Positions 33,651-44,683 of a stretch of 64,000 bases of DNA are shown piece by piece (position 1 is the first letter of the stretch; each line of letters opens with the position of its first letter). Position numbers and translations under genes: made by a program. The notes beneath the pieces are model-generated. The model did no database searches and had not been told where the DNA came from. It saw nothing but the letters and a program-made list of their open reading frames with translations. This DNA is from Asterella californica (taxonomy: Eukaryota > Streptophyta > Marchantiopsida > Marchantiales > Aytoniaceae), in the NCBI GenBank assembly GCA_036924285.1, contig JAYKYS010000009.1, positions 8,494,001 to 8,558,000 on the forward strand, read 5' to 3'.

Positions 33651-36346
33651 TCTGGAAATATCTCTCTTACGGTAAAAGTCCGCGCTCCGCTCCAGATCCA
33701 GATGCTCGTGGCTCTTTCAGAAACTATCTTCCATTTCTGCTTAGGCCATAATTTGTCTCTCCTCCTCAACCAGTCGTGAGCTCATTCCGCGTCAGAAGCT
33801 AGCTTTCGCAGGATTTGGACACGATCCTCACAGCTCCGGGAAGAAGCACACTTTCGACTCGTATAATCTACAATACTCTCATCGCAACTTCGGCAACGAC
33901 ACGAGGGAGGCTGAACCCGGGTTCGATAAAATTTGCGTCCAACTCCAACCGCTACTCCACGCAGAGCCAAAGCACTTATAGCATGGATCCCACGTTTCCC
34001 TTTCCCTTCCCTTCCCTTCCGTCCCTGCACTGTTCCTCAAGTACACACTAAACTCCAGACCTGCAACCCGATCGATCAACCTCCCCACGCACGACAAATA
34101 GTTCCCCACTGTAAGACAGACAGATTGATGGTCGATTCCCTCAATCAATGAACTGACATAAGTAACAGGGGACGGTACAGTTCAAACAGAGCGAAAAGTA
34201 AGCAACCTCTGCTTCCAATGTAAGGCCCTCAATATCCAATGCTCAAGAAATCGCGCCGTTTATCAAGCAGCGAACTGGGTGTACATACCGGAGACTTGCA
34301 GAACAACTAATAACAATTTGCATTCGACACAATTATCAAACAAGACGAGCGTGAAGAACAGACTCACAGAGCATCTGCAGACTCTGCCCGAAGGCGCCTA
34401 CCAGGGTATCCAGGACTGTGTTCGCCAGACTAGAATCATGATGTCGACGACGACGACAAAAGGAGCGGGGCAGTTGTAAACTCTCTCTCTCCCCTTTTCC
34501 GTATCCGCGTCGACTACGGTAGCTAGCTGCAGAACATCCTTCTGCTCGATTCAAAACCCTAGCGCCAAACATCCGCTTCAGAAGAAGCCTTCGTTTCCTC
34601 TTAATTTAGCTGCCTTGAACGCTGGTGCAAACACACATCTCAAAATCCCTCCTAGTTTAGCTGGAACGTTCTTATTTTCGTTAGCCCGGTTAAACTAGGA
34701 AAACACCATGCAATGGAAAATCACTAGGAAAGCGACCACGTCCCTTGTCTATTCCGGTTTTTCTCTATGCAGGCTGGGAATTACCGAACCAACACGTCTT
34801 CTATCCTGCACATAATAAGCAGGAACAATAATTTCCTCTTCTGATAACGGGGTGTTACCGGAATGACTCAGATCTCCACAAGTGTAAATCCAACACCTGT
34901 GAGATCCCGCTAAGCGTAATTTTAACGAGAGTTTATAATCACCGCGCTTTGAGGGACCTTTAGGATAATCTAGCTGAATCTGGAATGCAGTTATGAGGCG
35001 ACGAGCAGTTAGACGATTTCCTTCTCGTCTGGACGGCATTATCCGACATATCGGTGTCTCGGCAGCCGGAGAAGTCCATCGCGACACTTTATCCTAAATT
35101 AGGTGTGCGATCGAAAAGTGACCTCCACCACCACCATCTTCAAGATGACGCCAGGCGGCCCACCGTGACGATATGGATGGGATCCTGACTGATAGCAACT
35201 AGAACATCGGTTGCTCCCTCGACGGTGACTCTTGCCTTGGAGACGTCGAGATCCATAAGTCCAAATCTCCGTCCCCCGGGAAGTAAGCCGGGTTAGTGAG
35301 TGTGATGTAGCACTCACTTCGCTCTCAAACCGGCGCGGCACGGCACCAGCCAGTTTGCTCCGTAACAAGCATGTAGCCCTCCGTCCACTACCGGTTTCAA
35401 GCGCGAGCCTGTTTATCCCTCCTTCTGGCGTGCGGCAAAGAAATAGACGTTTGAAAGCGCCTAGATACGACAGATGATAATTCCTGTCGTGTTTTTTAAT
35501 TTTATATAATATGGAATAAATTCTCATCAGGAATTTGCTTCTTCATACCCCCAGTAAGCTATGATTATATCCCTGACGGGCTATAATAAATAAACTTATC
35601 ACTTGGCCATGTTAGTGACATGTTTTACTCACACATCAACTTTCTCAACATGTATTATATGACATGTATTTTATTACTGAAATAATCTGAATGGTTCAGA
35701 TATTTATCCCGGTTAGAAGATAATAAAATGATAAAAAACATGAAAAAATGATTGATTTTACTATCAATAATCAGTCAGAGATGTTATCAAACAATAAATC
35801 GTTAAGAAAAGTGTGATCAAACGCAAAAAGAACTTACTGGGACTATGATCAAATAAAATTTTGAATTTTCATCGATTGTTTTTCTTGTTACATTGCAGCC
35901 GGTTTAACGGGTGTCATCCGCCGTCCGCATGGGTTTTCACAACAGGCATACGCACAACTCGACGTAAGTGATACATGAATTTGCACCCTTTCAGCAAATC
36001 ACATATGGCCAGTCTGAAGGGATATAAAAGTTGGCATCGGCGTAAAAAATTTGACTACCATTTATGTTCGTTTTAACGGCCACGGCGGAACGAGTTTGTG
36101 GGGATCTTGTGAGGTCCTTGTCAGTTCCCTCGTGGCAGGTTTTCATTCTACCGTGTACGTTTCTAGTCATCATTTCAGTTTATGTTCGGCGTGTTTAACT
36201 TTTTCCATCACTTCGCTTTCCGGTCTATCGTGTGAGTTCCTTTCATAGAAGTCTATTCGTATAAAGTGACCGATACTTGTTTCTTTTCATGACTTTAGTA
36301 CATATTTTCAGAAACTATATTACGAGTTATGCGTAATATAGTTATA
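33651..36346. other. Hexokinase 5' flank and intergenic
   Basis: No gene recognised. Purine-rich runs on the minus strand occur at 34000-34021 (complement of 'tttcccttcccttccc') and at 34474-34495 ((CT)n on plus). They could belong to the hexokinase promoter or 5' UTR; no convincing TATA box was found. Downstream to 36346 the DNA becomes AT-rich without coding potential. Confidence 0.45.
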
Positions 36347-36676
36347 TGTTGACCGTAAAAATCGAAAAAGAACTAGAGAAATTTTTATCACGTAATGTAT
36401 TTTGTTGCACTATCTGTTAGAATACAATACAGCATGAATACACTTTACAGTAACTGGTTCAGGTTATTAGGTGGTGACCTTTCGTAAGATCACCGAGGTC
36501 AAGACTCAAGACTATATTATCCAGGCCAAAGACCATTGTACATTATTAAGTAATTCATTTGCTTGGTTCAGTCTACTCTCTCTCAAGGAGCTCTCTCATT
36601 CTCTCACTCACATTGTCTTTATACCGTGACTTAGAGTTTTGTCTTAGTCTATTCTATCAGTAGTTCATTTCCAACA
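36347..36676 (+). repeat. 5' LTR of copia-2
   Basis: 330 bp with inverted ends TGTTG...CAACA. The end is fixed by the primer site at 36678. The start could instead be the TGTTAG at 36415. Confidence 0.6.
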
Positions 36677-36677
36677 G

Positions 36678-36689
36678 TGGTATCAGAGC
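36678..36689 (+). other. Primer binding site of copia-2 (initiator tRNA-Met)
   Basis: TGGTATCAGAGC, one base after the LTR end. Confidence 0.88.
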
Positions 36690-36860
36690 TTTGCTTTGTT
36701 GATGCACTAGCACAATAGCATAGGCACTAGGTAGGCCTTCGGTCTTTAGGTGAGAGCAGTTGGAGGACGCTTCAACTGCTACGAGAAAGACGTTTCACGC
36801 ACTAAGATTATGTACCTCCGTTAACAAAACTTTACAGTTCCAGCGATCAATCTGATATAG

Positions 36861-38166
36861 AATGTCTGCCCCCTTTGACACCAAAGGCCGGGTCAAATCC
36901 GACGACACGTACTTCGCTTTGGAAACACAAGACAACCTTGCGGCTCATGGCCCATGGTGTGCTTGAAATCGTGGAAGGGAATGCCGCGAAGACCGCGCGC
37001 TACGACATCCGAGGTATCGCAGTACCCTTCCCTCCTCCTCCTACTAGACCCGGCAGTATCATGGATTAGGATCAGCGTGACGTCAATGCGCTCGCAGCAA
37101 TCAACGAATGCTGCGAGAACAATGTGGCAGGACATATAATGTCTTGCACTACGTCGAATGATGCATGACCACATTGACCAGACACTTCGCTGACCAAGAC
37201 ATGGTGACCAAGATGCATTTAAGAGAAAGGCTGCGGGTTCTAAAGATGAAACTCAACGAGACGGTCACTCAACTCGTAAACAACTTCAAGTCTCTTCTTC
37301 AGCAGATGACTTCAGCTGGATTAGTAGTTGACAATGAGGAGCAAGTCCTCGCATTGATGGGCAGCATGCCCAACAACTACCACCTATTCTTGCAGACGAT
37401 GAGAACAAGCCCAAATCTCTCACTGCAGGACCTTATCATCTTTCTCATCCAAGAAGAAATGATAGGACGTAAGCTATCGATCGAACCATCGGCAAAGAAG
37501 ACGCAATAGCAACAACCGACGCAACAATGACAACCGACAAGGTGATAATCAACCATCGAAAAGACCACCAGATCTTAACGAGAAATGTTTTCAGTGCAAC
37601 AAGATCGGACATAGCATCTCCGAGTGTCCGGACAAACCCAGCAGTGAAACCTCGAATGCTGGCAACCAAAACAAGAATCGCAACAAGAATCGTCGTTCTC
37701 AGAACAACAATATCAACACTCGTCGGATTTTGGTGACACAATGCTCATCCGACAATTCGTCGAATACTCACCCGTCTCAAGTGAGAACACCGAGAATAAT
37801 GCGGTTCTACTCGGTGATAACACTACCATCCACATTGCTGATTCTGACATGGTGGAAGTATGCTTGCTCAACGGCGACCACGTGTACATATGCAACATTC
37901 TCCATGTATCCATCTTGCAAAAGAATCTATTTTCAGCTCGACAATTCGATGCCAATGACAGTTGGTGTTTAATTGGCAACGGACTCTGTCATCTCGAAGA
38001 CAGATTTGGACAAGTGCTAGCTCCTTGTCTCACCGTTGGAAGTCTCTACATGCTCGGAGATTCAATTTTGATCGCTGCAAACCGCGCTTGTTGCTACAAC
38101 TGTAAGGACTCCAATAGTTCACACTTTACCTCCCAGTCAGAGAACATGACCCCGTCTACGAGCTAA
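36861..38166 (+). pseudogene. copia-2 gag / protease-region remnant
   Basis: ATG 36861 begins 'MSAPFDTKGRVKSDDTYFAL' but is soon stopped. 37165-37509 is UBN2-like gag ('MHLRERLRVLKMKLNETVTQ', 'VLALMGSMPNNYHLFLQTMR'). The knuckle 'CFQCNKIGHSISEC' follows in another frame at ~37587-37628. 37741-38166 reads like the protease-to-pre-integrase linker ('NNAVLLGDNTTIHIAD', 'VYICNILHVSILQKNLFSA', 'CLTVGSLYML'). Frame changes and stops throughout make it inactive. Confidence 0.8.
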
Positions 38167-38278
38167 ACCACAATCAAACCAGCGGACCAGCGTCTCTCTT
38201 TTCAATCGCAACATGCGCAGAATTCGCTTCCCACAGACCAGACCTAGTTCAGCCTTAAGAAATGTGTGCAACCAAGAG

Positions 38279-39107
38279 GATTTACCAATCAGCCAACCAG
38301 CCAATTTACGAACTTTTTCTCTCCTGTTTTCGGAGCCTACACCCACACCTGAAATCCTTGCTCCACAATTAACAGAAGTCACGCACTTGGAAAATGAGGA
38401 CCCAAATTCTTTTCAGCCGAGCTCTATCCCCTTATCCACACACCCCTTGGTTCCCGATGCGCATCCCACCAGCAGGCCTTCCTCCAGCCCCGCGTGTGAC
38501 GTTTGACTGCACAAGAACCGGCACGGCACTCTATGCAAGCACACCAAGCTCACGCACACGGATCGCATCTGTACACTTACCCTCCTCAACATTTACCAAT
38601 CAGCCAACCAGCCAATTTACGAACTTTTTCTCTCCTGTTTTCGGAGCACCCCTTGGTTCCCGACGCGCACTCCACCAGCAGGTCTTCCTCCAGCCCCGCG
38701 TGTGACGTTTGACTGCACAAGAACCGGCACGGCACTCTATGCAAGCACACCAAGCTCACGCACACGGATCGCATCTGTACACTTACCCTCCTCAACATTT
38801 ACCAATCAGCCAACCAGCCAATTTACGAACTTTTTCTCTCCTGTTTTCGGAGCCTACACCCACACCTGAAATCCTTGCTCCACAATTAACAGAAGTCACG
38901 CACTTGGAAAATGAGGACCCAAATTCTTTTCAGCCGAGCTCTATCCCCTTATCCACACACCCCTTGGTTCCCGACGCGCATCCCACCAGCAGGCCTTCCT
39001 CCAGCCCCGCGTGTGACGTTTGACTGCACAAGAACCGGCACGGCACTCTATGCGAGCACACCAAGCTCACGCACACGGATCGCATCTGTACACTTACCCT
39101 CCTCAAC
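38279..39107. repeat. Compound tandem repeat, order ABC-AC-ABC
   Basis: Module A begins 'tttaccaatcagccaaccag' at ~38280, ~38590 and ~38799. Module C begins 'ccccttggttcccga' near 38440, 38646 and 38961 and ends 'cttaccctcctcaac'. Module B ('cctacacccacacctgaaat' to 'ttatccacacac', ~108 bp) is present in the first and third units but missing from the middle one. Units are ~310, ~209 and ~310 bp and nearly identical, so the duplication is recent relative to the decayed element around it. Confidence 0.92.
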
Positions 39108-39689
39108 TGAAGGTCATCAAGTGACGATCACACACTCGCTGAGATCAATTACTGGTCTCTTTCTCACGCCCCTTGAAATGATCAAGGCCATGAGAAATCT
39201 TAATGAAGCCCGTAGTCCAAGAGTTTTCTGTCGCTGAGGACTCACTCGGTCCTGCCAAGCCGCACTGCGATTCTCTGAAGCGGGGAGTCTCCGAGTTTCG
39301 TGCCGGCTGGGGCCTTTGTATCCCACAGCGCGGGACCTGGCAGCCAGCACGGACTACTCCGACGACAGTCCGTCTGGGGACTGCCTCCTCACAAACCACG
39401 AGGTAGTCTCCTCGGGTCCTTGGAGGTCCGCACGACCTCCGACGACCTTAGGTCTCGAGATGCCGTCGCATCGAGATCCGCGTTGAACCACGTGCGGGCT
39501 CTATCATCCACGTAGGGTCTTCTTGGTCCGTGCCCTGGTCCACCCAACTCGACTTACAACCTTGCTCCTCCTGACTTGCAGACTACAAATTTTGACCAAT
39601 CCGGCTTATTTTCTCGGTCCCGATCTCCTCCGCATCTCCTAGACGGTCTTCAAGATTTTACTTCTGGTAGCCGGATCTCTCCTCCGACG
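39108..39689. other. Uncertain sequence inside copia-2
   Basis: No recognisable coding. It may be a foreign insertion together with the adjacent tandem array, since it sits between the gag/protease remnant and pre-integrase. Confidence 0.4.
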
Positions 39690-41565
39690 CCACCTTGACC
39701 ATGCATCCTTGTTACTACAACATGTGATCTCTCTACCTTGTGACACCAACGACTCGATAGTATCAACCACCACCGAGTCCACGAGCTGAGTCACCACATG
39801 AACGTTATCGGCCTCCCCTCTATTTTCCACTCTCTGAGGATATTTGTCCAGCTTGTGCACACGGCAAGCATGCGCGTACTAAATTCCCACGCACCAGCTC
39901 TACTCGATCAACTCGTCCTTTGGCACTGGTTCATCTGACATTAATGGTCGCATATTCCCTTGCACTTTTAGTGACTATGAATATTTCATCACCTTCATTG
40001 ATGATTACTCGCGCTACATTGTCACTCGTCTCCTCTACTATAAGAGTGACTGTTTTATCGCTTTTCGAGATTATCTTGCATTTGCTGAGCGCGTCACTGA
40101 TCATCCCTTGTTACTTTGCAATCTGACAATGGCGAAGAATATCGTTCAGCTACTTTTGACGCCTTCTGTCGTGAGCGCGGCATCCAGCGTCAAATTCACA
40201 ATCCCTTACTCACCTCAGTAGAATGGTGTTGCTGAGCGTAAGAACCGCAGCTTGTTTGATGCTGTCCATTCTATGCTTTTCACCACCAACCTCATCAAGC
40301 CCTTCTGAGGTGAAGCAATCACCTATGTCACCTTCCTCCAGAATCGGTGTCCGTCTAAGATCATCCCGTATATGACCACATCTTATGAACTCTGACACTC
40401 CTATGCCTCCACTACTCCTCGATGACCCAATCTCTCCTTTTTGTGCGTCTTTTGCTGTCGTGTTTTTTCCCAGGTCCCCGAGGTTGAACACACAAAGCTC
40501 GATGATCGCTCTCACAAGTGTATCTCCTTGGCTATAGCGGCCAGAGTAAAGGTTACCGTCTCCAAAGAAAATCTGACGGTCTGACCTTCACCTCTCGCGA
40601 TGTAATTTTTGATGAGTCTTTTCTAACTCTCCCTCTCACATCCGCCCCCTCTGCTAATCCCTCACTCACTCAAGAGCCTCTTGAGACCGACATCCATTTT
40701 TATCACACTGTGCCTGCTCTTTCTGCTGGTCCAGCTTACATTCTGTCTGTCTCTCCCGGCTTCTCTTCAGTGGGAGTTCCTACGCTCTCTCATGCCGGTC
40801 CAGCTCTAACCTCATCTGTTGGTCTTGGATCTGGAGGAGAGTTCTTAGCAGTCGTGGCACTGGAGGAGGAGCTACAAGCAGTTCACATTCTAGTGGGAGT
40901 AGTCGTATCCCACGCACTCACTCCTCTAGTCATTCACACAATCACTCTTCTTCTACAGAGCACATAAGTCCGCGCCATCCCTATCTTTGACGCACATCAC
41001 CACGCTCACCACGTGTTCCCAGCCTTCTCACAGCGAGTCTTCTCTTCCTCCATTGGATTTCTCAGCACCGTCTCCACTGAGACGATCAGCTCGACATTCG
41101 GTTCTCCCACAGCGAAACCCTGACAAAGGCTACGACCCCTCATTGCTGATCCTGAAGTCTCGGAAGAATACCAGCGGTCGTTGGATGTAGCCCTCAAGCC
41201 CGTGCCAATGGAACCTGCTTCTTACACAGAAGTAATATCTTCCCTTGATGCTGATCAATGGAGAAGAGCGATAAAGGAGGAGTTGGATTCTCACGAATCA
41301 AACAGTACTTGGAAACTCACCGACTTATCACAAGGTCACCGATCGATAACATGTAAGTGGACCTTTAAATTTAAACTTAACACCGATGGGTCCATTGTCG
41401 TTACAAGACGAGACTTGTGGCTCGTGGTTTCACTCAAATCTACGGGCTGGATTACACATAAACTTTTTCCCCTGTAGTCCGTATTCAGTCAATACGGCTC
41501 ATCTTTGCCATCTCAGCTCAGTATAATCTACACGTACATCAAATGGATGTTAAAACTGCGTTATA
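39690..41565 (+). pseudogene. copia-2 pol remnant (pre-integrase, integrase, N-terminal reverse transcriptase)
   Basis: Pre-integrase 'L*HQRL' has TGA (39741-39743) at the Trp of the invariant 'LWH.RLGH', followed by 'INHHRVHELSHHMNVIGLPS'. Integrase has 'YFITFIDDYSRYIVTRLL', 'LQSDNGEEYRS' and 'SPQ*NGVAERKNRSLFDAVH', with TAG 40219-40221 at the second Gln of 'PQQNG'. TGA 40306-40308 lies at the Trp of 'FWGEAI'. 40518-40967 continues with 'LGYSGQSKGYRLQRKSDGL' and a Ser/Pro-rich linker. 41181 onward is reverse transcriptase ('QWRRAIKEELDSHESNSTWK', 'ITCKWTFKFK'), ending at 'QMDVKTA'. Several frame changes occur. Confidence 0.85.
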
Positions 41566-41690
41566 TGTTAGCATAACACTTGTAAAAACAAGAAAAGAAA
41601 GTTTTTGGTTCTGTAATGTATTTCATTATATTAGTGGAAGACAAATAGATGCAATAGATGGAGAGATTATAAAATCTCAAAAAATATATA
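41566..41690 (+). repeat. Possible diverged 3' LTR start of copia-2
   Basis: Begins TGTTAGC and shares 'gtaaaaa', purine-rich 'gaaaagaaa' and 'gtaatgtattt' in the same order as 36347-36410. The similarity is patchy. Confidence 0.3.
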
Positions 41691-43622
41691 TCAGATAAAT
41701 CGCTAACGCATAGCCTCGCGATTCCAGTGCAGGCATAGCTATTTGTTTTTCTTTATATGAAGCTGACACAACTCACCATCACGACGTCTCCTGAGTCGAA
41801 AACTACAGCCGAACAAGAAGTTCTCATCCACCTGCGTGAAGGACTGCCGAGACAATCAGAAAGAAAAGATCTTTTCTATCACAACTGAAATTTTAATGTT
41901 TATCTTTGATACTCTTTAGTAAAGGCCCAGCCGTAATAGCTTTTAGTCAAATAGTTTTCTTCTTTAAACTAGGTTCGGTAATAACAGTCATCATCTTACA
42001 TGTCCGTTTATCGGTTCCCAATAAACTAGAACAAAGAATATTTTGTAAATTAACCGATTTGTCGATAGTATTCTTGAGCACCATTTCCGGGTTTTGGGTG
42101 TAGAGTCGAGGTTCTGTTATCGACACATGTCGAAATGAAAGGTGCAAGAAACTCTTTTCTGACAAGATCCAAGTGTACTTCTCACGAAAGTGTTTGTTAT
42201 GTTAAACTCAAAAACCAGAGATCATGTTCTGATCAAAAAAATTATCATATGTTTGTAGAATGAAAAACCTATGTGTTACCAAGTCTGCTAATCTGCTTCA
42301 GATTCTGAAAAAAAGCTGATAAACTACCGAAAAACTACTATGCGCGATTGGACTCTAAGAGATGTTAAAGTTGTCACAATGGAAGGAAAAATTCTACTGC
42401 TATATAAATTAAGAAATCAGGGCAAGACTAGTTCGACTGGGACCCTGTGGAGCTCTCCATCAAGTATACTGTGACATATTTTCTTTCTGTCGTGTAGATA
42501 TAATTTTGGATAGTTTATTTTATTCTCTATTTGTCAAACGAAATCTCCCGAGCAAAAAATTACACTAAAGAGAAAATCTCAGTCCACCTGTATTATAAAC
42601 TACCAAGAACTTAAAGTGTTTATCTTTTACACTCGCAATCCGTTCGGATCCGCCATCGTCCTCAGATCCTTTCTAGCGAGTCCCGACTATCGATTGAGTA
42701 GCCTCAATTAGGGGGTTTCAAACATGAAGTCCGTCATATACAGACAGATTCGGAAGCAAAGTCCATTGTGATCGTTCATGAGCGTCATATGGACTGGTGG
42801 TAGACATGATTACGTGACGTACATTGACAGAACTTTTATTGCGTCTTAAATCAACGTAATTAATCACGACCATGGACTAAACAATCCAATCCGTGATCAA
42901 ACGATGGAGTCTGTCCAGAGTGATTACGGACAAGCCCGTGACTCGTCACGGTCTATATTTGAAATCCCTTATTGCCTGTCAGTTCGGAGGACTCCCGCAA
43001 GCGACGGCGAAGGTACATCAGATGCTGAAGTCCTCTACTTGCAAAATTCAAAATTGCTCTATGTTGAATAATGGTAGAAAAGAAATGCTACTTTGTTTCT
43101 CTTAACTTTTACAGCATAGACATCGTTTTGATGATCTTCTGGGAATATTTAAAATCTGGGTCAAATATGAAGTGGGCCAATTCGAATTGACTGTGCCTTT
43201 GGAAATATAGTATCAAGAACGGAGGACAATGGCATGCAGCTAAAATATGCATGTCAGATTAACTTTTGGGAACTTTTGTTCGCTAGGTGTTATCAAAAAA
43301 TACATAAATGTTAAGTAAAAAATTACACCAAAGAGAAAATAATATATTTATAAATATTAATTGTTAACTCAAACCTGGAAACATGAAGAGACTCAGACAT
43401 AAACAATAACGCATGAGTAGATTACCCCGCTTCTGAAAGTACAGTACAGAAGGAGTAGCTGTTTATATAGTAATTTACCGTGACTTTAATTTAAAATTAG
43501 ATAATAAATTAAATCTATGCATATTTGCCTCTTCCACTGAAAGATGGAGGAGTGAATACTAGGTGTCTGATACCTCATTATGCACCAACTATGGTAGATG
43601 GACTCTATACTATGTACACACC
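41691..43622. other. Intergenic, no gene recognised
   Basis: AT-rich. The frames 41906-42103 and 42893-43105 show no domain. Ends with a palindromic repeat copy at 43519 and the target site of gypsy-1 (CACC, 43619-43622). Confidence 0.5.
43519..43559. repeat. Palindromic repeat family, copy 4
   Basis: 'gcatatttgcctcttccact' then 'gaaagatggaggagtgaata'. The arms CTCTTCCA / TGGAGGAG pair with one G-T. Confidence 0.55.
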
Positions 43623-44633
43623 TGTAACGCCGTTTACTTTTAAAAAGGGCTGTGATTAAATGACGTCACATGGTGGCTACAAGGTGATACGAAGGGCTCT
43701 CCAGGACTAGATAAGGGGTTCGCGAACCCTAAATGTCTCATTGAACGTCTTTCACTTCTTGGCTTCAGGTCACTGCGCATGGTTCTCAGGTTGGTGGCTG
43801 GCAGAGAGATTGATTAGAGACTGTACGAGACCAGAGAGTGAAGTCTTATGAGACCAGGGAGCATAGGTTGAGTGGATCATTAGCAGAGCCTTACCAGAAA
43901 GAATAGAGGCAGGCTGGAACTGTGTTTTGACTACACTGGGCATAGACTGTGGGTGAATAGTTACCGGTTAAGGGTACCAAGGAGATTTCAGTGCTGATCA
44001 GATCTGTATTTTGAGATAGTTTGTTGAGTGGAAGATTTCAGCGTTCAGGGTGAAGATTCCTGAAGAGATAGCGTTCTGGAGGGAAATTATCAGGAGATTT
44101 GCAGAGCAGTGAAGAATTTCCGACCTAAGAGCTCTTCGAGACCTTGTTAGCAAGAAAACGCCATGTAATGTATATGAGCCCGTGATTTGCTTTGTTATAT
44201 GATAAGCAAGCTTGGATTGAGTGCCAAAGCTGGATTGAAGCGTCTTGTGTGGAGTTGACTCTATTCTGGTGTACTTTCCTACTTCCTAGCATCTACTAGG
44301 TCTCCTAGTCTTGGCGGTTGCTCCTTTTGTGTCCTGGCGTTCCGACTTGATCACCAGTAGCGGAAGCGCTGCCCAAATTTTATGCAACCAGGTCTAGAAT
44401 AGTTCCACCTGTATTTAGTAACCTAAGATTGACCAGAGACCTGCAAAAGACTAGTTGGTTATCCTAAACCCGTCCGACGGTTATCCAATCCTTGGTGTTT
44501 ATTAGCGGGAAGTTTAACGAACTGGATCTGGAGACATAAATATAGTATACAGGTCTCTAGGGAGGTTCACGTTCGGCAGTTCATTGGTTAGAGATTAAAG
44601 AATCTGTTCCGAGATCTGTGGTCGAACGTTACA
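43623..44633 (+). repeat. 5' LTR of gypsy-1
   Basis: 1011 bp with 7-bp inverted ends TGTAACG / CGTTACA. Contains 'atgacgtcacat' (a CRE/TGACGTCA palindrome, ~43660-43671), a likely bZIP site. Confidence 0.97.
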
Positions 44634-44635
44634 GT

Positions 44636-44647
44636 TGGTATCAGAGC
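44636..44647 (+). other. Primer binding site of gypsy-1 (initiator tRNA-Met)
   Basis: TGGTATCAGAGC, two bases after the 5' LTR. Confidence 0.92.
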
Positions 44648-44683
44648 AGGTTCAGGTTGAATCTTTGCTGAACACCATCGACA

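Larger units (their letters stand above)
36347..41690 (+). mobile_element. Ty1/copia element (copia-2), heavily decayed and internally deleted
   Basis: A 5' LTR, initiator-Met primer site, gag with CCHC knuckle, pre-integrase and integrase remnants, and the start of reverse transcriptase occur in the right order. A tandem array of non-coding character sits between gag and integrase. Reverse transcriptase stops abruptly after 'HVHQMDVKTA' (~41560). The following 41566-41690 resembles the 5' LTR start ('tgtta', 'gtaaaaa', 'gtaatgtattt'), so the YVDD core and RNase H appear deleted up to the 3' LTR. Confidence 0.8.

Noticed and set aside
34474..34495. (CT)n run as a defined promoter element
   Set aside because: It lies ~800 bp upstream of the hexokinase start with no TATA or transcript evidence; only mentioned in the flank entry.
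36415..36676. Copia-2 LTR starting at TGTTAG (36415)
   Set aside because: TGTTG at 36347 pairs better with the CAACA end, and the intervening DNA recurs in part at 41566. The alternative is kept in the LTR entry.
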